A stretch of 20,755 nt of DNA, from positions 1 to 20,755 of the forward strand of contig JAEYQN010000137.1 of NCBI GenBank assembly GCA_023409995.1. Direction: 5' to 3'. Numbering within the stretch: position 1 is the stretch's first letter; each line of letters begins with the position of its first letter. A program made the translations under genes and the position numbers. Below, one piece after another: positions 8,127-15,023 of the stretch. This stretch comes from Cyanobacteria bacterium OH_CBB_238 (GTDB lineage: Bacteria; Cyanobacteriota; Vampirovibrionia; Gastranaerophilales; Gastranaerophilaceae). A model generated the notes under the pieces. It saw only the letters and a list, made by a program, of their open reading frames with translations. It searched no databases and had not been told where the DNA came from.

Positions 8127-8990
8127 ATGCAATCAAAAAAGCTCATCTTTAACTCTGACGACTTCGGATATTCTAAAGAATTTAATGAAGGAATAAAAAG
8201 AGGTTATCAATCAGGTGTATTAACAAGTACATGTATATTAGCAAATGGAGATGCGTTTGATGAAGCGATTAATGAAGTTCTACCTGAAATCGAAAACATA
8301 GGACTAGGAGTACACTTAAATATAATCGAAGGTAAAAGTTTAACCAATCCAGCTTTATTATGTGATACCAATGGTTGCTTTAACAATGGTTTTGCAGAAT
8401 TAATGCTAAAATCAAAAAATAAAGAATTCGTGGATCAAGTAGAATTAGAATTCAGGAATCAAATAGAAAAAGTTCTCAGCAAAGTTCCTATAGATCATAT
8501 AAACTCTCACGTTCACACACACGCGATTCCTGAATTATTTAGACTTGTGTGCAAACTAGCAAAAGAATATGAAATAAAAACAGTGAGGACGCAATTTGAA
8601 GCCCCTTATATTGTCCCTAAAATAAACAAAAACCTTTCTACTAAATTTCCTGTCAATTTACTCAAACTGGGTTTATTAAACTCATTTTCTATAGGCAACA
8701 GGCTATATGCAAAAAAAGAAGGACTAAAAACAAACGATTACATATTAGGAGTCACTTATACTGGGTATATGGATGAAGATACCATTTTGTATGGTTTAAA
8801 ATCCATAATAAATAACGATTGCACAGCTGAGATACTAATACACCCAACATATTTTGCGAATGCAAACAACTCAAAACCATTTAATTATAAAGAATATTTG
8901 ATAACTCAAAGTGAAACAATCAAAGAAGAGATTGAGAAAATGGGCTGGATTTTGACAAACTACAAACCCAACCCAAATTTTAGTTACTAG
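8127..8990 (+). CDS. YdjC/ChbG-family carbohydrate deacetylase
   Basis: This 287-residue protein belongs to the YdjC family of metal-dependent deacetylases, which act on N-acetylated sugars and include ChbG (chitooligosaccharides), HpnK (hopanoids) and NaxD (undecaprenyl-phosphate-GalNAc). Visible motifs are LIFNSDDFGYS with D11-D12, GVHLNI with H63, and DHINSHVHTH with H128, H130 and H132, which supply the catalytic acid/base and metal ligands. EILIHPTY at 235-242 is also conserved. There is no signal peptide, so it acts in the cytoplasm or at the inner membrane face. AAGG lies 7 nt before the ATG at 8127. The divergent neighbour makes polyprenyl-phosphate sugars, so a lipid-linked aminosugar is a reasonable substrate (inference). 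No chitobiose transport or phosphotransferase genes are nearby, which makes a ChbG role less likely. Confidence 0.87.
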   Translation: MQSKKLIFNSDDFGYSKEFNEGIKRGYQSGVLTSTCILANGDAFDEAINEVLPEIENIGLGVHLNIIEGKSLTNPALLCDTNGCFNNGFAELMLKSKNKEFVDQVELEFRNQIEKVLSKVPIDHINSHVHTHAIPELFRLVCKLAKEYEIKTVRTQFEAPYIVPKINKNLSTKFPVNLLKLGLLNSFSIGNRLYAKKEGLKTNDYILGVTYTGYMDEDTILYGLKSIINNDCTAEILIHPTYFANANNSKPFNYKEYLITQSETIKEEIEKMGWILTNYKPNPNFSY

Positions 8991-8994
8991 CCTC

Positions 8995-10011
8995 TTAGCA
9001 AACCGAATTAGTTACAGATTGTCCACTGTTGAAGTTTACAATATTATCAACAGTTATTTCTATAATTCTATCCACAGCCTCACGTGTATCATAAGCCGAA
9101 TGAGGAGTCACGATGACATTTGGCAGTGCAAGGAGTTTATGATTAATTAATGTTTTTCTCAAACAAGTTGCATCTGAGCAGGAATGGTCTTTTATATAAA
9201 CACAATTATTAGCCAAGGCTTCTTCGCACTCTAGCACATCTAAAGCAGCACCTGCCACTTTTTTATCAATAATAGACTTAAATAATGCCTCTGTATCTAT
9301 CAACTCACCTCTCGCTGTATTAACGATTACAACACCATCTTTCATTGAATTAAGTCTATCTTCATTCAAAAGATGATAGTTTTGAGGCGTAGCGGGAGCA
9401 TAAAGGGAAATAATATCAGCATTTTTGCATAAATGATCAATATCAACATATTCAAAACCATATTGCTCTTGCAACTGCTTATTTGGATATGGATCGAAGG
9501 CCAAAACCTCCATGGAAAAGCCCTTTGCAATTTTCATTGCCTTTGAACCAATAGAGCCCAAGCCTATAATTCCAATTTTCTTATTAAATAATTCCATTCC
9601 AAAATATTGGTTATTAACTATCCCATTTTTCATATCCTGTTCCGCATGGTATATTTTTCTAACCAAGGAAAGTAATAACCCAAAGGAATATTCAGCAATT
9701 GTGTGATCTCCATAATGAGGAGTATTAACAACTTTAATACCATTTGCTTTGCAATATTCAACATCTATATGAGAAAACCCAACAGACCTTGTGGCAATTA
9801 ATTTCAAATTTGCAAACTTACTTAACACTTCAGCAGTAAGCCTGGATGACGTGAAAACCGAAATAATTTCAGCATTCACAATCTCCGAAGAAATATCACT
9901 GGTCGGCATCAACGACTCACTATTAAAGACTAATTCAAAATCAGGCGACAAGCTTGATTCCAAAAAGCCCTTTTCATATACTTTCGTATCAAAAAAGATT
10001 ATTTTGTTCAT
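8995..10011 (-). CDS. D-lactate dehydrogenase-type D-2-hydroxyacid dehydrogenase
   Basis: The enzyme reduces a 2-oxoacid, most likely pyruvate, to the D-2-hydroxyacid with NADH. The 338 residues contain the nucleotide-binding GLGSIG at 150-155, followed by D173 (AFDPYPN), which favours NAD over NADP. The catalytic set is R234 (NTARGELID), an acidic residue at 261-264 and H304 (TPHSAYDT). TRSVGFSHID at 74-83 and TPHYGDHTIAEYSFGLLL at about 97 are typical of the LdhA group. The segment between the glutamate and histidine (about 265-295, four cysteines and two histidines) is the loop seen in D-lactate dehydrogenases. It follows the symporter gene after 17 nt on the same strand and lacks a strong ribosome binding site, so it is probably read from the same transcript. 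Other D-2-hydroxyacid substrates are possible. Confidence 0.88.
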   Translation of the reverse strand: MNKIIFFDTKVYEKGFLESSLSPDFELVFNSESLMPTSDISSEIVNAEIISVFTSSRLTAEVLSKFANLKLIATRSVGFSHIDVEYCKANGIKVVNTPHYGDHTIAEYSFGLLLSLVRKIYHAEQDMKNGIVNNQYFGMELFNKKIGIIGLGSIGSKAMKIAKGFSMEVLAFDPYPNKQLQEQYGFEYVDIDHLCKNADIISLYAPATPQNYHLLNEDRLNSMKDGVVIVNTARGELIDTEALFKSIIDKKVAGAALDVLECEEALANNCVYIKDHSCSDATCLRKTLINHKLLALPNVIVTPHSAYDTREAVDRIIEITVDNIVNFNSGQSVTNSVC

Positions 10012-10028
10012 TTTATGGTCTCGCTATT

Positions 10029-11372
10029 CTATTTATTTAAATCAATATGTCCTATGTCGGAATGTTCTTCTATATTTGACTTTGGACTATAATGAGCCGA
10101 AGATAATTCTTTTGGCTTATTAGTATTTTTTATATTATTATTCGAAAATTCTTTCATTTTCGTGTAATTAAATTCATTTTCCCATCTGGCAATAACAACT
10201 GTTGCAACACAATTTCCTATTAGATTTACAGTAGTTCTTCCCATGTCTAAAATTTGGTCAATTCCTAGAAGTATGGCAACACCAATTAGAGGATATCCAA
10301 AGCTAGTCAAAGTACCCGCCAAAACGACTAAAGATACTCTTGGAACTCCAGCGATACCTTTGCTGGTGAGCATTAATGCAAGCATAATTAAGACTTGTTG
10401 TTCCAATGTTAGTGAAACTCCCACTATTTGAGTCGAAAATAACACCGCTAAAGAAAGGTATAAAGTACTTCCATCCAGATTAAATGTATATCCTGTAGGC
10501 ATAACAAAACCCACAATATTTTTAGGAACACCAAAATCTTCCATTATTTTCATTGCCTTTGGTAAAGCAGCTTCGGATGTAGCCGTAGAAAAGGCAAGCA
10601 AAGCAGGCTCTTGAATTGCTTTTATTAAAGAAATTAAGGATATTTTTGAAATTTTACAAGCAATAACAAGAACTATTCCAACAAATACTATCAATGCAAA
10701 ATATAATGAAAATATTATTTTCGCATAATTAACCATTATGCCCATTCCATTTTGTGCAATTGTATACGAAATAGCACCGAAAACACCAAGTGGAGCAAAA
10801 TTCATAACAAATTCCGTAAACTTAAACATAATTTCAGACAAAGAAGTCAATACATCAAGTATGGGCTTTGCTTTTTGTCCAACCGCACAAATTGAGATCG
10901 CAAAAAATATTGCAAAAACTACTATTTGCAGCAAATCACCCTTTGCCATAGCATCAACAATACTAGTTGGAAAAATATGTATAACTATATCAGATAATGA
11001 ATTATGAACATTTGATTTTGCCATTTCATTGGCTGTCTCAATCATTGATGATGAAATAGCACTATTAAAGCCTACTCCTGGCTTAAAAATATGTCCAACG
11101 ACAAGTCCAATAACTAACGCTATTGTTGTAACAATCTCAAAGTATACAATGGTTTTAACCCCTAATCTACCAAGAGATTTTACATTGCCATGTCCTGCAA
11201 CTCCAGTCACCAAAACAGCAAATAACAATGGGGCTATGATCATTTTTATCATACTAAGGAATATTGTAGCCAAAGGATGCATTTTATTTCCAAATTCAGG
11301 AAACAACCATCCAACAAGAATTCCAAGTATTAATGCTATAAAAATCAGTAGTGTTAATTTAGTGTTCTTCAA
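10029..11372 (-). CDS. Dicarboxylate/amino acid:cation symporter (GltP/GltPh-like)
   Basis: This is a DAACS-family secondary transporter for acidic amino acids or C4-dicarboxylates, with the usual eight membrane helices and two re-entrant hairpins. Signature regions are the hairpin 1 serine-rich motif STATSEAALP (262-271), FNLDGS (297-302, the NMDGT motif of helix 7), SKGIAGVP (337-344, hairpin 2) and DMGRTTVNLIGN (376-387, helix 8). D376, R379, T380 and N383 correspond to the aspartate-binding residues of GltPh, which favours aspartate or glutamate. N387 replaces an aspartate that binds sodium in GltPh. A hydrophilic tail of about 45 residues follows the last helix. The start is TTG at 11372, supported by AGGAG 8 nt upstream. 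The dehydrogenase downstream suggests co-expression of organic-acid uptake and redox balancing, but this is inference. Confidence 0.9.
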   Translation of the reverse strand: MKNTKLTLLIFIALILGILVGWLFPEFGNKMHPLATIFLSMIKMIIAPLLFAVLVTGVAGHGNVKSLGRLGVKTIVYFEIVTTIALVIGLVVGHIFKPGVGFNSAISSSMIETANEMAKSNVHNSLSDIVIHIFPTSIVDAMAKGDLLQIVVFAIFFAISICAVGQKAKPILDVLTSLSEIMFKFTEFVMNFAPLGVFGAISYTIAQNGMGIMVNYAKIIFSLYFALIVFVGIVLVIACKISKISLISLIKAIQEPALLAFSTATSEAALPKAMKIMEDFGVPKNIVGFVMPTGYTFNLDGSTLYLSLAVLFSTQIVGVSLTLEQQVLIMLALMLTSKGIAGVPRVSLVVLAGTLTSFGYPLIGVAILLGIDQILDMGRTTVNLIGNCVATVVIARWENEFNYTKMKEFSNNNIKNTNKPKELSSAHYSPKSNIEEHSDIGHIDLNK

Positions 11373-11384
11373 CTATTTTACTCC

Positions 11385-11447
11385 TGTAAACAATTATACT
11401 TCAAAAAAATGTTCAATATATTGGATTGCCATTTTTTTTGTAAACAA
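11385..11447. repeat. Direct repeat TGTAAACAA in divergent intergenic region
   Basis: TGTAAACAA occurs at 11385-11393 and again at 11439-11447, 54 bp apart, about five helical turns. Both copies lie between the TTG start of the symporter and the start of the divergent small gene. The first copy runs right up to the symporter ribosome binding site. They could be paired operator half-sites; chance is possible. A TATAAT for the - strand (11398 to 11393) overlaps the first copy. Confidence 0.35.
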
Positions 11448-11484
11448 CTGTAACGTTTTTTAAAAACTCTACAATTTATGAATG

Positions 11485-11507
11485 CGTATATACTTTATAT
11501 ATATACG
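11485..11507. promoter_or_regulatory. CGTATATA inverted repeat upstream of small gene
   Basis: CGTATATA (11485-11492) and TATATACG (11500-11507) form perfect 8-bp arms around a 7-nt spacer, 27 nt before the ATG at 11535. The right arm contains a TATATA that could serve as a -10 element for the + strand gene. A dyad over a promoter suggests an operator, but no regulator can be named. Confidence 0.35.
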
Positions 11508-11534
11508 AGACAGACATCAAATAAAGGAGATATT

Positions 11535-11735
11535 ATGAGCCTTCTATCCAGATACTACGTAAAAGCAAGAATTCAAGAACAACTTATTAATAATGTTGCA
11601 GAAGAACACTATAGAGATGGTGCTGACGATATTTTTAGAGAAGTTGCTCAAATAAAAGAACTAATTGTTAACGCAAAAGAAGAAACTTCAAAAGCAGTAC
11701 ATGGATTTTTCGAAACAGCTGGCTATAGTTATTAG
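11535..11735 (+). CDS. Small uncharacterised protein (66 aa)
   Basis: I do not recognise this protein. The ATG at 11535 has a strong ribosome binding site (AAAGGAG at 11523-11529), and the gene ends 57 nt before an intrinsic terminator, so it looks like a real single-gene unit. The frame is open further upstream to 11478, but the added residues overlap the ribosome binding site and an operator-like dyad and are unlikely to be coding. The product starts MSLLSRYYVKARIQEQL and is predicted to be largely helical and soluble. It is rich in Glu, Ala and Lys, with charged heptad-like spacing in residues 10-55 and an aromatic end (GFFETAGYSY). It has no cysteine, signal peptide or membrane segment. 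It could be a small regulator or structural adaptor; nothing in the neighbours tells which. Confidence 0.75.
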   Translation: MSLLSRYYVKARIQEQLINNVAEEHYRDGADDIFREVAQIKELIVNAKEETSKAVHGFFETAGYSY

Positions 11736-11792
11736 GGATTATAAACAACAACAAATAAAGCATTTGGCAAAATTAAAAACATGGACGGAGAA

Positions 11793-11819
11793 AAACAGGA
11801 AGCATTTAGCTTCCTGTTT
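11793..11819. terminator. Bidirectional intrinsic terminator
   Basis: AAACAGGAAGC (11793-11803) pairs perfectly with GCTTCCTGTTT (11809-11819) around the 5-nt loop ATTTA. The + strand stem is followed by a T-rich stretch (TTTTGTATTTT), and the - strand stem by TTTTT. It lies between the convergent genes at 11535-11735 and 11830-12981 and can end both transcripts. Confidence 0.9.
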
Positions 11820-11829
11820 TGTATTTTAG

Positions 11830-12981
11830 TTAAAATAATCTCTGCGAAAGAAAGTTATATATTATAGATGAAGCATTTACTATATAATCTTTTCCTGCTG
11901 GACTATTATATGGTCGTTTTGCCAATATAACAACAATATATTTTTTACCATTTGGAGCCCAGACTATTCCAGCATCACCAAGCATAGTACCAATATCACC
12001 AGTTTTATGCAAAAATATCGCATTTGATGGTAACCCTGCCTGAATTAATCTATTATTTTCAACATGGCTCATATAATCTACTATATATTCTCTAGACTTA
12101 AGAGAAAGAAACGAAGAGTTATCAATATTATAAAGCATAGTCGCTATATCTTTTGCAGATGTCTTATTTGTCCCGGCGAGGTCAGGTAACCAGTTTTGAA
12201 TATATGTGTCCTTTAACCCCCAAGACCTAATTGCTCTATTGACATCCACCATACCTCCAACATTAGACATTATCATATTAGTAGCAGTATTGTCAGAATG
12301 CTGAATCATGACTTTTGCAAGGTTATTTATTGTATAGTAATTTCCTGCTCTTGCAAATTGAATATTACCAGAACCACTTGATCTGTAATATTCAGTAAGT
12401 TGCATTCTATCAGAAAGTCCGACTTGGCCAAGTTCAATAGACCTAAATAGCTCAAGCAAAACAGGAAGTTTTATAATACTCGCAGATGGATATTGTTGAT
12501 TAGCTCTAATATTAACATATTTACCAGTCTCAAAGTCCCAAACAAACACTGAAGGATTGATCGTTGGATAGTTTTGAGCAAGCCTATTTAACCTAGCTGT
12601 TAGTCCTTGCATTTCTTCTGCTAAGTAAAAGCTAGACATTAGTGGTTTCTTTGGTTCTGCAGATTTCAGAAAATTTTTGCCTAAAAAATAATCATTTTTC
12701 AAATAATTAGAAGTTGGAGAATATAAGTCATCATAATTAACATTTACTGATTGGTTTTGAGGTCCGAATAACAGCTGTCGAGTGAAATTATTATATGTAT
12801 ATGGAAAAACGCTTGAAACAAGCACAACCATAAATATAAGTATGATAAGACCACCAAGTGGATGCTGTTTCTTTTTTTCTTTTCTATTGAAACGTACCGG
12901 CTTAACTACCGGCGTTATTGTTTTTCTTTGTTGCTTTTGTGAGCTATAACGCATTTCGACCTTGCGTATTGGAACTGCCAA
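11830..12981 (-). CDS. Membrane-anchored class A beta-lactamase-fold serine hydrolase / PBP-like protein
   Basis: The protein has a basic cytoplasmic N-terminus (1-40), one membrane helix (about 42-62), a linker and a periplasmic or extracellular serine hydrolase domain (about 125-383). The catalytic motifs are S168-I-I-K171 (the SxxK motif), S229-D-N231 and K326-T-G328, in the order of class A beta-lactamases and related penicillin-binding proteins. The omega-loop region around residue 264 reads NWLPDLAGTN; I do not see the ExxLN motif that supplies the deacylating Glu166 of true class A enzymes. It may therefore be a D,D-peptidase or penicillin-sensitive protein rather than an effective beta-lactamase (inference). 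The non-cleaved anchor also suggests a cell-wall role. The start is TTG at 12981, supported by GGAGG 8 nt upstream. It converges on the terminator shared with the 66-residue gene. Confidence 0.85.
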   Translation of the reverse strand: MAVPIRKVEMRYSSQKQQRKTITPVVKPVRFNRKEKKKQHPLGGLIILIFMVVLVSSVFPYTYNNFTRQLLFGPQNQSVNVNYDDLYSPTSNYLKNDYFLGKNFLKSAEPKKPLMSSFYLAEEMQGLTARLNRLAQNYPTINPSVFVWDFETGKYVNIRANQQYPSASIIKLPVLLELFRSIELGQVGLSDRMQLTEYYRSSGSGNIQFARAGNYYTINNLAKVMIQHSDNTATNMIMSNVGGMVDVNRAIRSWGLKDTYIQNWLPDLAGTNKTSAKDIATMLYNIDNSSFLSLKSREYIVDYMSHVENNRLIQAGLPSNAIFLHKTGDIGTMLGDAGIVWAPNGKKYIVVILAKRPYNSPAGKDYIVNASSIIYNFLSQRLF

Positions 12982-13077
12982 TGTTTAATCCTCCATGTCC
13001 ATTTGTATATTATACAACATTTTGTTGAATAATTGGTAGTTTATTTATATTATTTTCACTATTATTTTATAATATTT

Positions 13078-13106
13078 TTGTACATTTTAAAAAAATTTGA
13101 TAAGAT
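13078..13106 (+). promoter_or_regulatory. Candidate sigma-70-like promoter for the four-gene operon
   Basis: TTGTAC (13078-13083) and TAAGAT (13101-13106) are separated by 17 nt and would start transcription near 13113, leaving an untranslated leader of about 34 nt before the ATG at 13147. Both hexamers match the consensus only partly. A TATAAT at 13068-13073 is an alternative -10 without a good -35. Confidence 0.3.
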
Positions 13107-13146
13107 AAGCAATAAGAGTTTAAAATATAGTAAAGAGGATAATAAA

Positions 13147-14025
13147 ATGAAAAATGTGATCATTTTCACTGAAAAGAATAATTCAGAAGTGGAAAACATC
13201 TTAAATAGCAGTGATGAGTTAGATGTACGGATGAAAAATATTTCTGAGCTTAAAGAAGTTGAAAAATATAATCCATCACTAATAATATTAGAATTATCAG
13301 AAGAAAAGCTAAAAGAAGTTGCGATGGTCACAAGATTTGTTGCACCGACACTAGTTATTTCCGATAAAATCTATACAGATATAAAAATTAGAGGTGAAGC
13401 TTTTGACTATATAATCAAGCCAATCACTCCATACGAGCTTAAATTAAGAGTTAGAAATCTACTAAAAATAAAAGAATTAAAAGAAACAATAAAAACAGTT
13501 TCAACAACAGATGAACTAACAGGTCTTCATAACAGAAAATTCCTGCACGAAAGACTAGAAGCTGAAATTTCTCGTGCCCGTAGATATGAAACAAAACTAT
13601 CTTGCTTATTGCTAGATATTGACTTCTTTAAGGTTGTAAATGACATGTACGGTTACGATTGGGGCGATGTCCTGCTTAAGAAAATTGCAGAAATGCTTGG
13701 TGGATTTATAAGAAAAGAAGACATATTAACAAGATATGGTGATGAGGAATTTATTATAATTCTTCCAAATACAACCGAGGAAAATGCTTTTATATTCGCT
13801 GAGAGGTTCAGACGAGACATTGAAAAAATGGAATTTATACCTGCTGGAGAAGAAGAAAAACACCCGATAACAATATCTGGGGGTATTTCTTCGTTTCCAT
13901 TCTTGGAAAATGTTGATGAAAATGCAAATACGCTAATAAGATATGCGGAACATGCTCTTTATAATGCAAAAAAACGCGGAAAGAATAAAATTGTATTATT
14001 CTCACAAGTAAACCTTGACTATTAA
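13147..14025 (+). CDS. Pseudo-receiver / GGDEF-domain protein (diguanylate cyclase-like)
   Basis: From the ATG at 13147, supported by AGAGGAT about 7 nt upstream, the product has 292 residues. Residues 1-105 resemble a receiver domain but lack the acidic pair (IIFTEKN). The phosphoacceptor position is glutamate E49 in LIILELSEE, while K91-P92 is kept. Residues 115-286 form a GGDEF domain starting TTDELTGLHNRKFL, with the metal-binding aspartate region LLLDIDFFK (D157, D159). The active-site signature reads GDEEF (198-202) instead of GG(D/E)EF, and the usual YGHD is YGYD. An inhibitory-site RxxD (RKED, 189-192) sits five residues before the signature, as in product-inhibited cyclases. It could make cyclic-di-GMP, or bind it through the I-site without catalysis. 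It leads an operon with two radical SAM genes and a membrane protein gene, 16 nt upstream of the first. Confidence 0.88.
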   Translation: MKNVIIFTEKNNSEVENILNSSDELDVRMKNISELKEVEKYNPSLIILELSEEKLKEVAMVTRFVAPTLVISDKIYTDIKIRGEAFDYIIKPITPYELKLRVRNLLKIKELKETIKTVSTTDELTGLHNRKFLHERLEAEISRARRYETKLSCLLLDIDFFKVVNDMYGYDWGDVLLKKIAEMLGGFIRKEDILTRYGDEEFIIILPNTTEENAFIFAERFRRDIEKMEFIPAGEEEKHPITISGGISSFPFLENVDENANTLIRYAEHALYNAKKRGKNKIVLFSQVNLDY

Positions 14026-14041
14026 TTACAGGAAAAACACG

Positions 14042-15019
14042 ATGACAACGTCCCAAGATATCAAACCTACATTTTTTTCATTTAACAACACTCAGAGATG
14101 CCAGTCTAAATGTACAACATGTGGAGCTTGGGAAACTCCGTCATCAGTTATGGAAAAAGAACTTACTACCCAAGAATGGAAAGACATAATAAGAAATATC
14201 AAAGACTGGGTTGGCGAGTATAAGTTTATTTTTTCTGGAGGCGAGCCTTTTTTAAGATCAGACGTATATGAGCTTGCTGAATATGCACTTAGCATAGGAG
14301 TATCTCCTGAAGTAATATCAAACGGATTAGCATTAAGTAATAAAGCTGAAGAGCTTATAAATTCTGCTTTTAAAACAATCATCTTCTCTCTAAATGCAGT
14401 TGAAAACCCACAACTTCATATTGACTCAAGGGGAAGAGCAGATAGTTTCAAAAAAACAATGGACGCTATTCAAAATTTAGTTTATCTGAATAGAACAAGA
14501 AATGCTGGAAAATGGATTTCTTTATCCACAGTGGTAATGCCGTCTAATCTCTCAGAAATAAAACCGATCGCAGAATTCGCAAAAACTGAAGGAATAGGTG
14601 TTGGCTTCCAACTCTTAGACAATGGAGACGCCTTCGTAAGGCCGCCTGATTATAAATTAGATAAAGAGAATTTTTCCAGCCATATTTCAGATAAAGCACT
14701 TACTGCAATTGATTTGATGGAAGAATTAAAAAAAGAAGGCTACCCTGTTTATAATGGAGAAAAGCAGTTAGATGCATTTAGATTATTAATTAAAAATCCT
14801 GAAAAAATTCCGAACATTAGCTGCCAAGTTGGTTATAATAACTTTTCCATTGATCCGTATGGTGATGTTAGGATCTGCTTTTGTATGGAACCAGTAGGTT
14901 CATTGAGAGAAAAAGGACCTCAGGAAATTTGGTATGGAGAAAAAGCTGAAGAGCAAAGAAAGATTATTGAAAGTTGCTCTAAAAGCTGCAGATTATTGAA
15001 TTGTAATTTCAAAGATTAA
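14042..15019 (+). CDS. Radical SAM protein with C-terminal SPASM-like domain
   Basis: This is a 325-residue radical SAM enzyme. The [4Fe-4S] cluster that binds S-adenosylmethionine is held by C20, C24 and C27 (RCQSKCTTC), followed by the SGGEP motif at 65-69. The C-terminal part has a SPASM-type cysteine set for auxiliary clusters: C261, C279, C281, C312, C316 and C321, with the typical SIDPYGDVRICFC. Such proteins modify peptides, proteins or small molecules; the substrate is not evident and no RiPP precursor is next to it. I use the ATG at 14042, which has AGGA 8 nt upstream, rather than the in-frame start at 14015, which lies inside the preceding gene. It is followed after 4 nt by a second radical SAM gene, so the two probably act on the same substrate or as partners. 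Confidence 0.9.
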   Translation: MTTSQDIKPTFFSFNNTQRCQSKCTTCGAWETPSSVMEKELTTQEWKDIIRNIKDWVGEYKFIFSGGEPFLRSDVYELAEYALSIGVSPEVISNGLALSNKAEELINSAFKTIIFSLNAVENPQLHIDSRGRADSFKKTMDAIQNLVYLNRTRNAGKWISLSTVVMPSNLSEIKPIAEFAKTEGIGVGFQLLDNGDAFVRPPDYKLDKENFSSHISDKALTAIDLMEELKKEGYPVYNGEKQLDAFRLLIKNPEKIPNISCQVGYNNFSIDPYGDVRICFCMEPVGSLREKGPQEIWYGEKAEEQRKIIESCSKSCRLLNCNFKD

Positions 15020-15023
15020 ATTA

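Noticed and set aside
11029..11463. Open frame on the + strand opposite the symporter gene
   Set aside because: It is antisense to a conserved transporter, has no ribosome binding site and its translation looks like the shadow of membrane helices.
11478..11534. N-terminal extension of the 66-residue protein
   Set aside because: It would read through the dyad and the strong AAAGGAG ribosome binding site of the ATG at 11535.
11373..11534. Rex-type redox operator before the symporter/dehydrogenase operon
   Set aside because: A D-lactate dehydrogenase makes Rex control tempting, but I find only TGTAAACAA direct repeats and no TTGTGA-n6-TCACAA or TTGTTAA-n4-TTAACAA dyad.
11830..12981. Annotation as an antibiotic-resistance beta-lactamase
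   Set aside because: The Glu166 motif is not visible and the protein keeps an uncleaved membrane anchor, so resistance is not supported.
13033..13146. Upstream in-frame extension of the GGDEF gene
   Set aside because: The added residues are a hydrophobic, low-complexity stretch over the promoter region, and a good ribosome binding site precedes the ATG at 13147.
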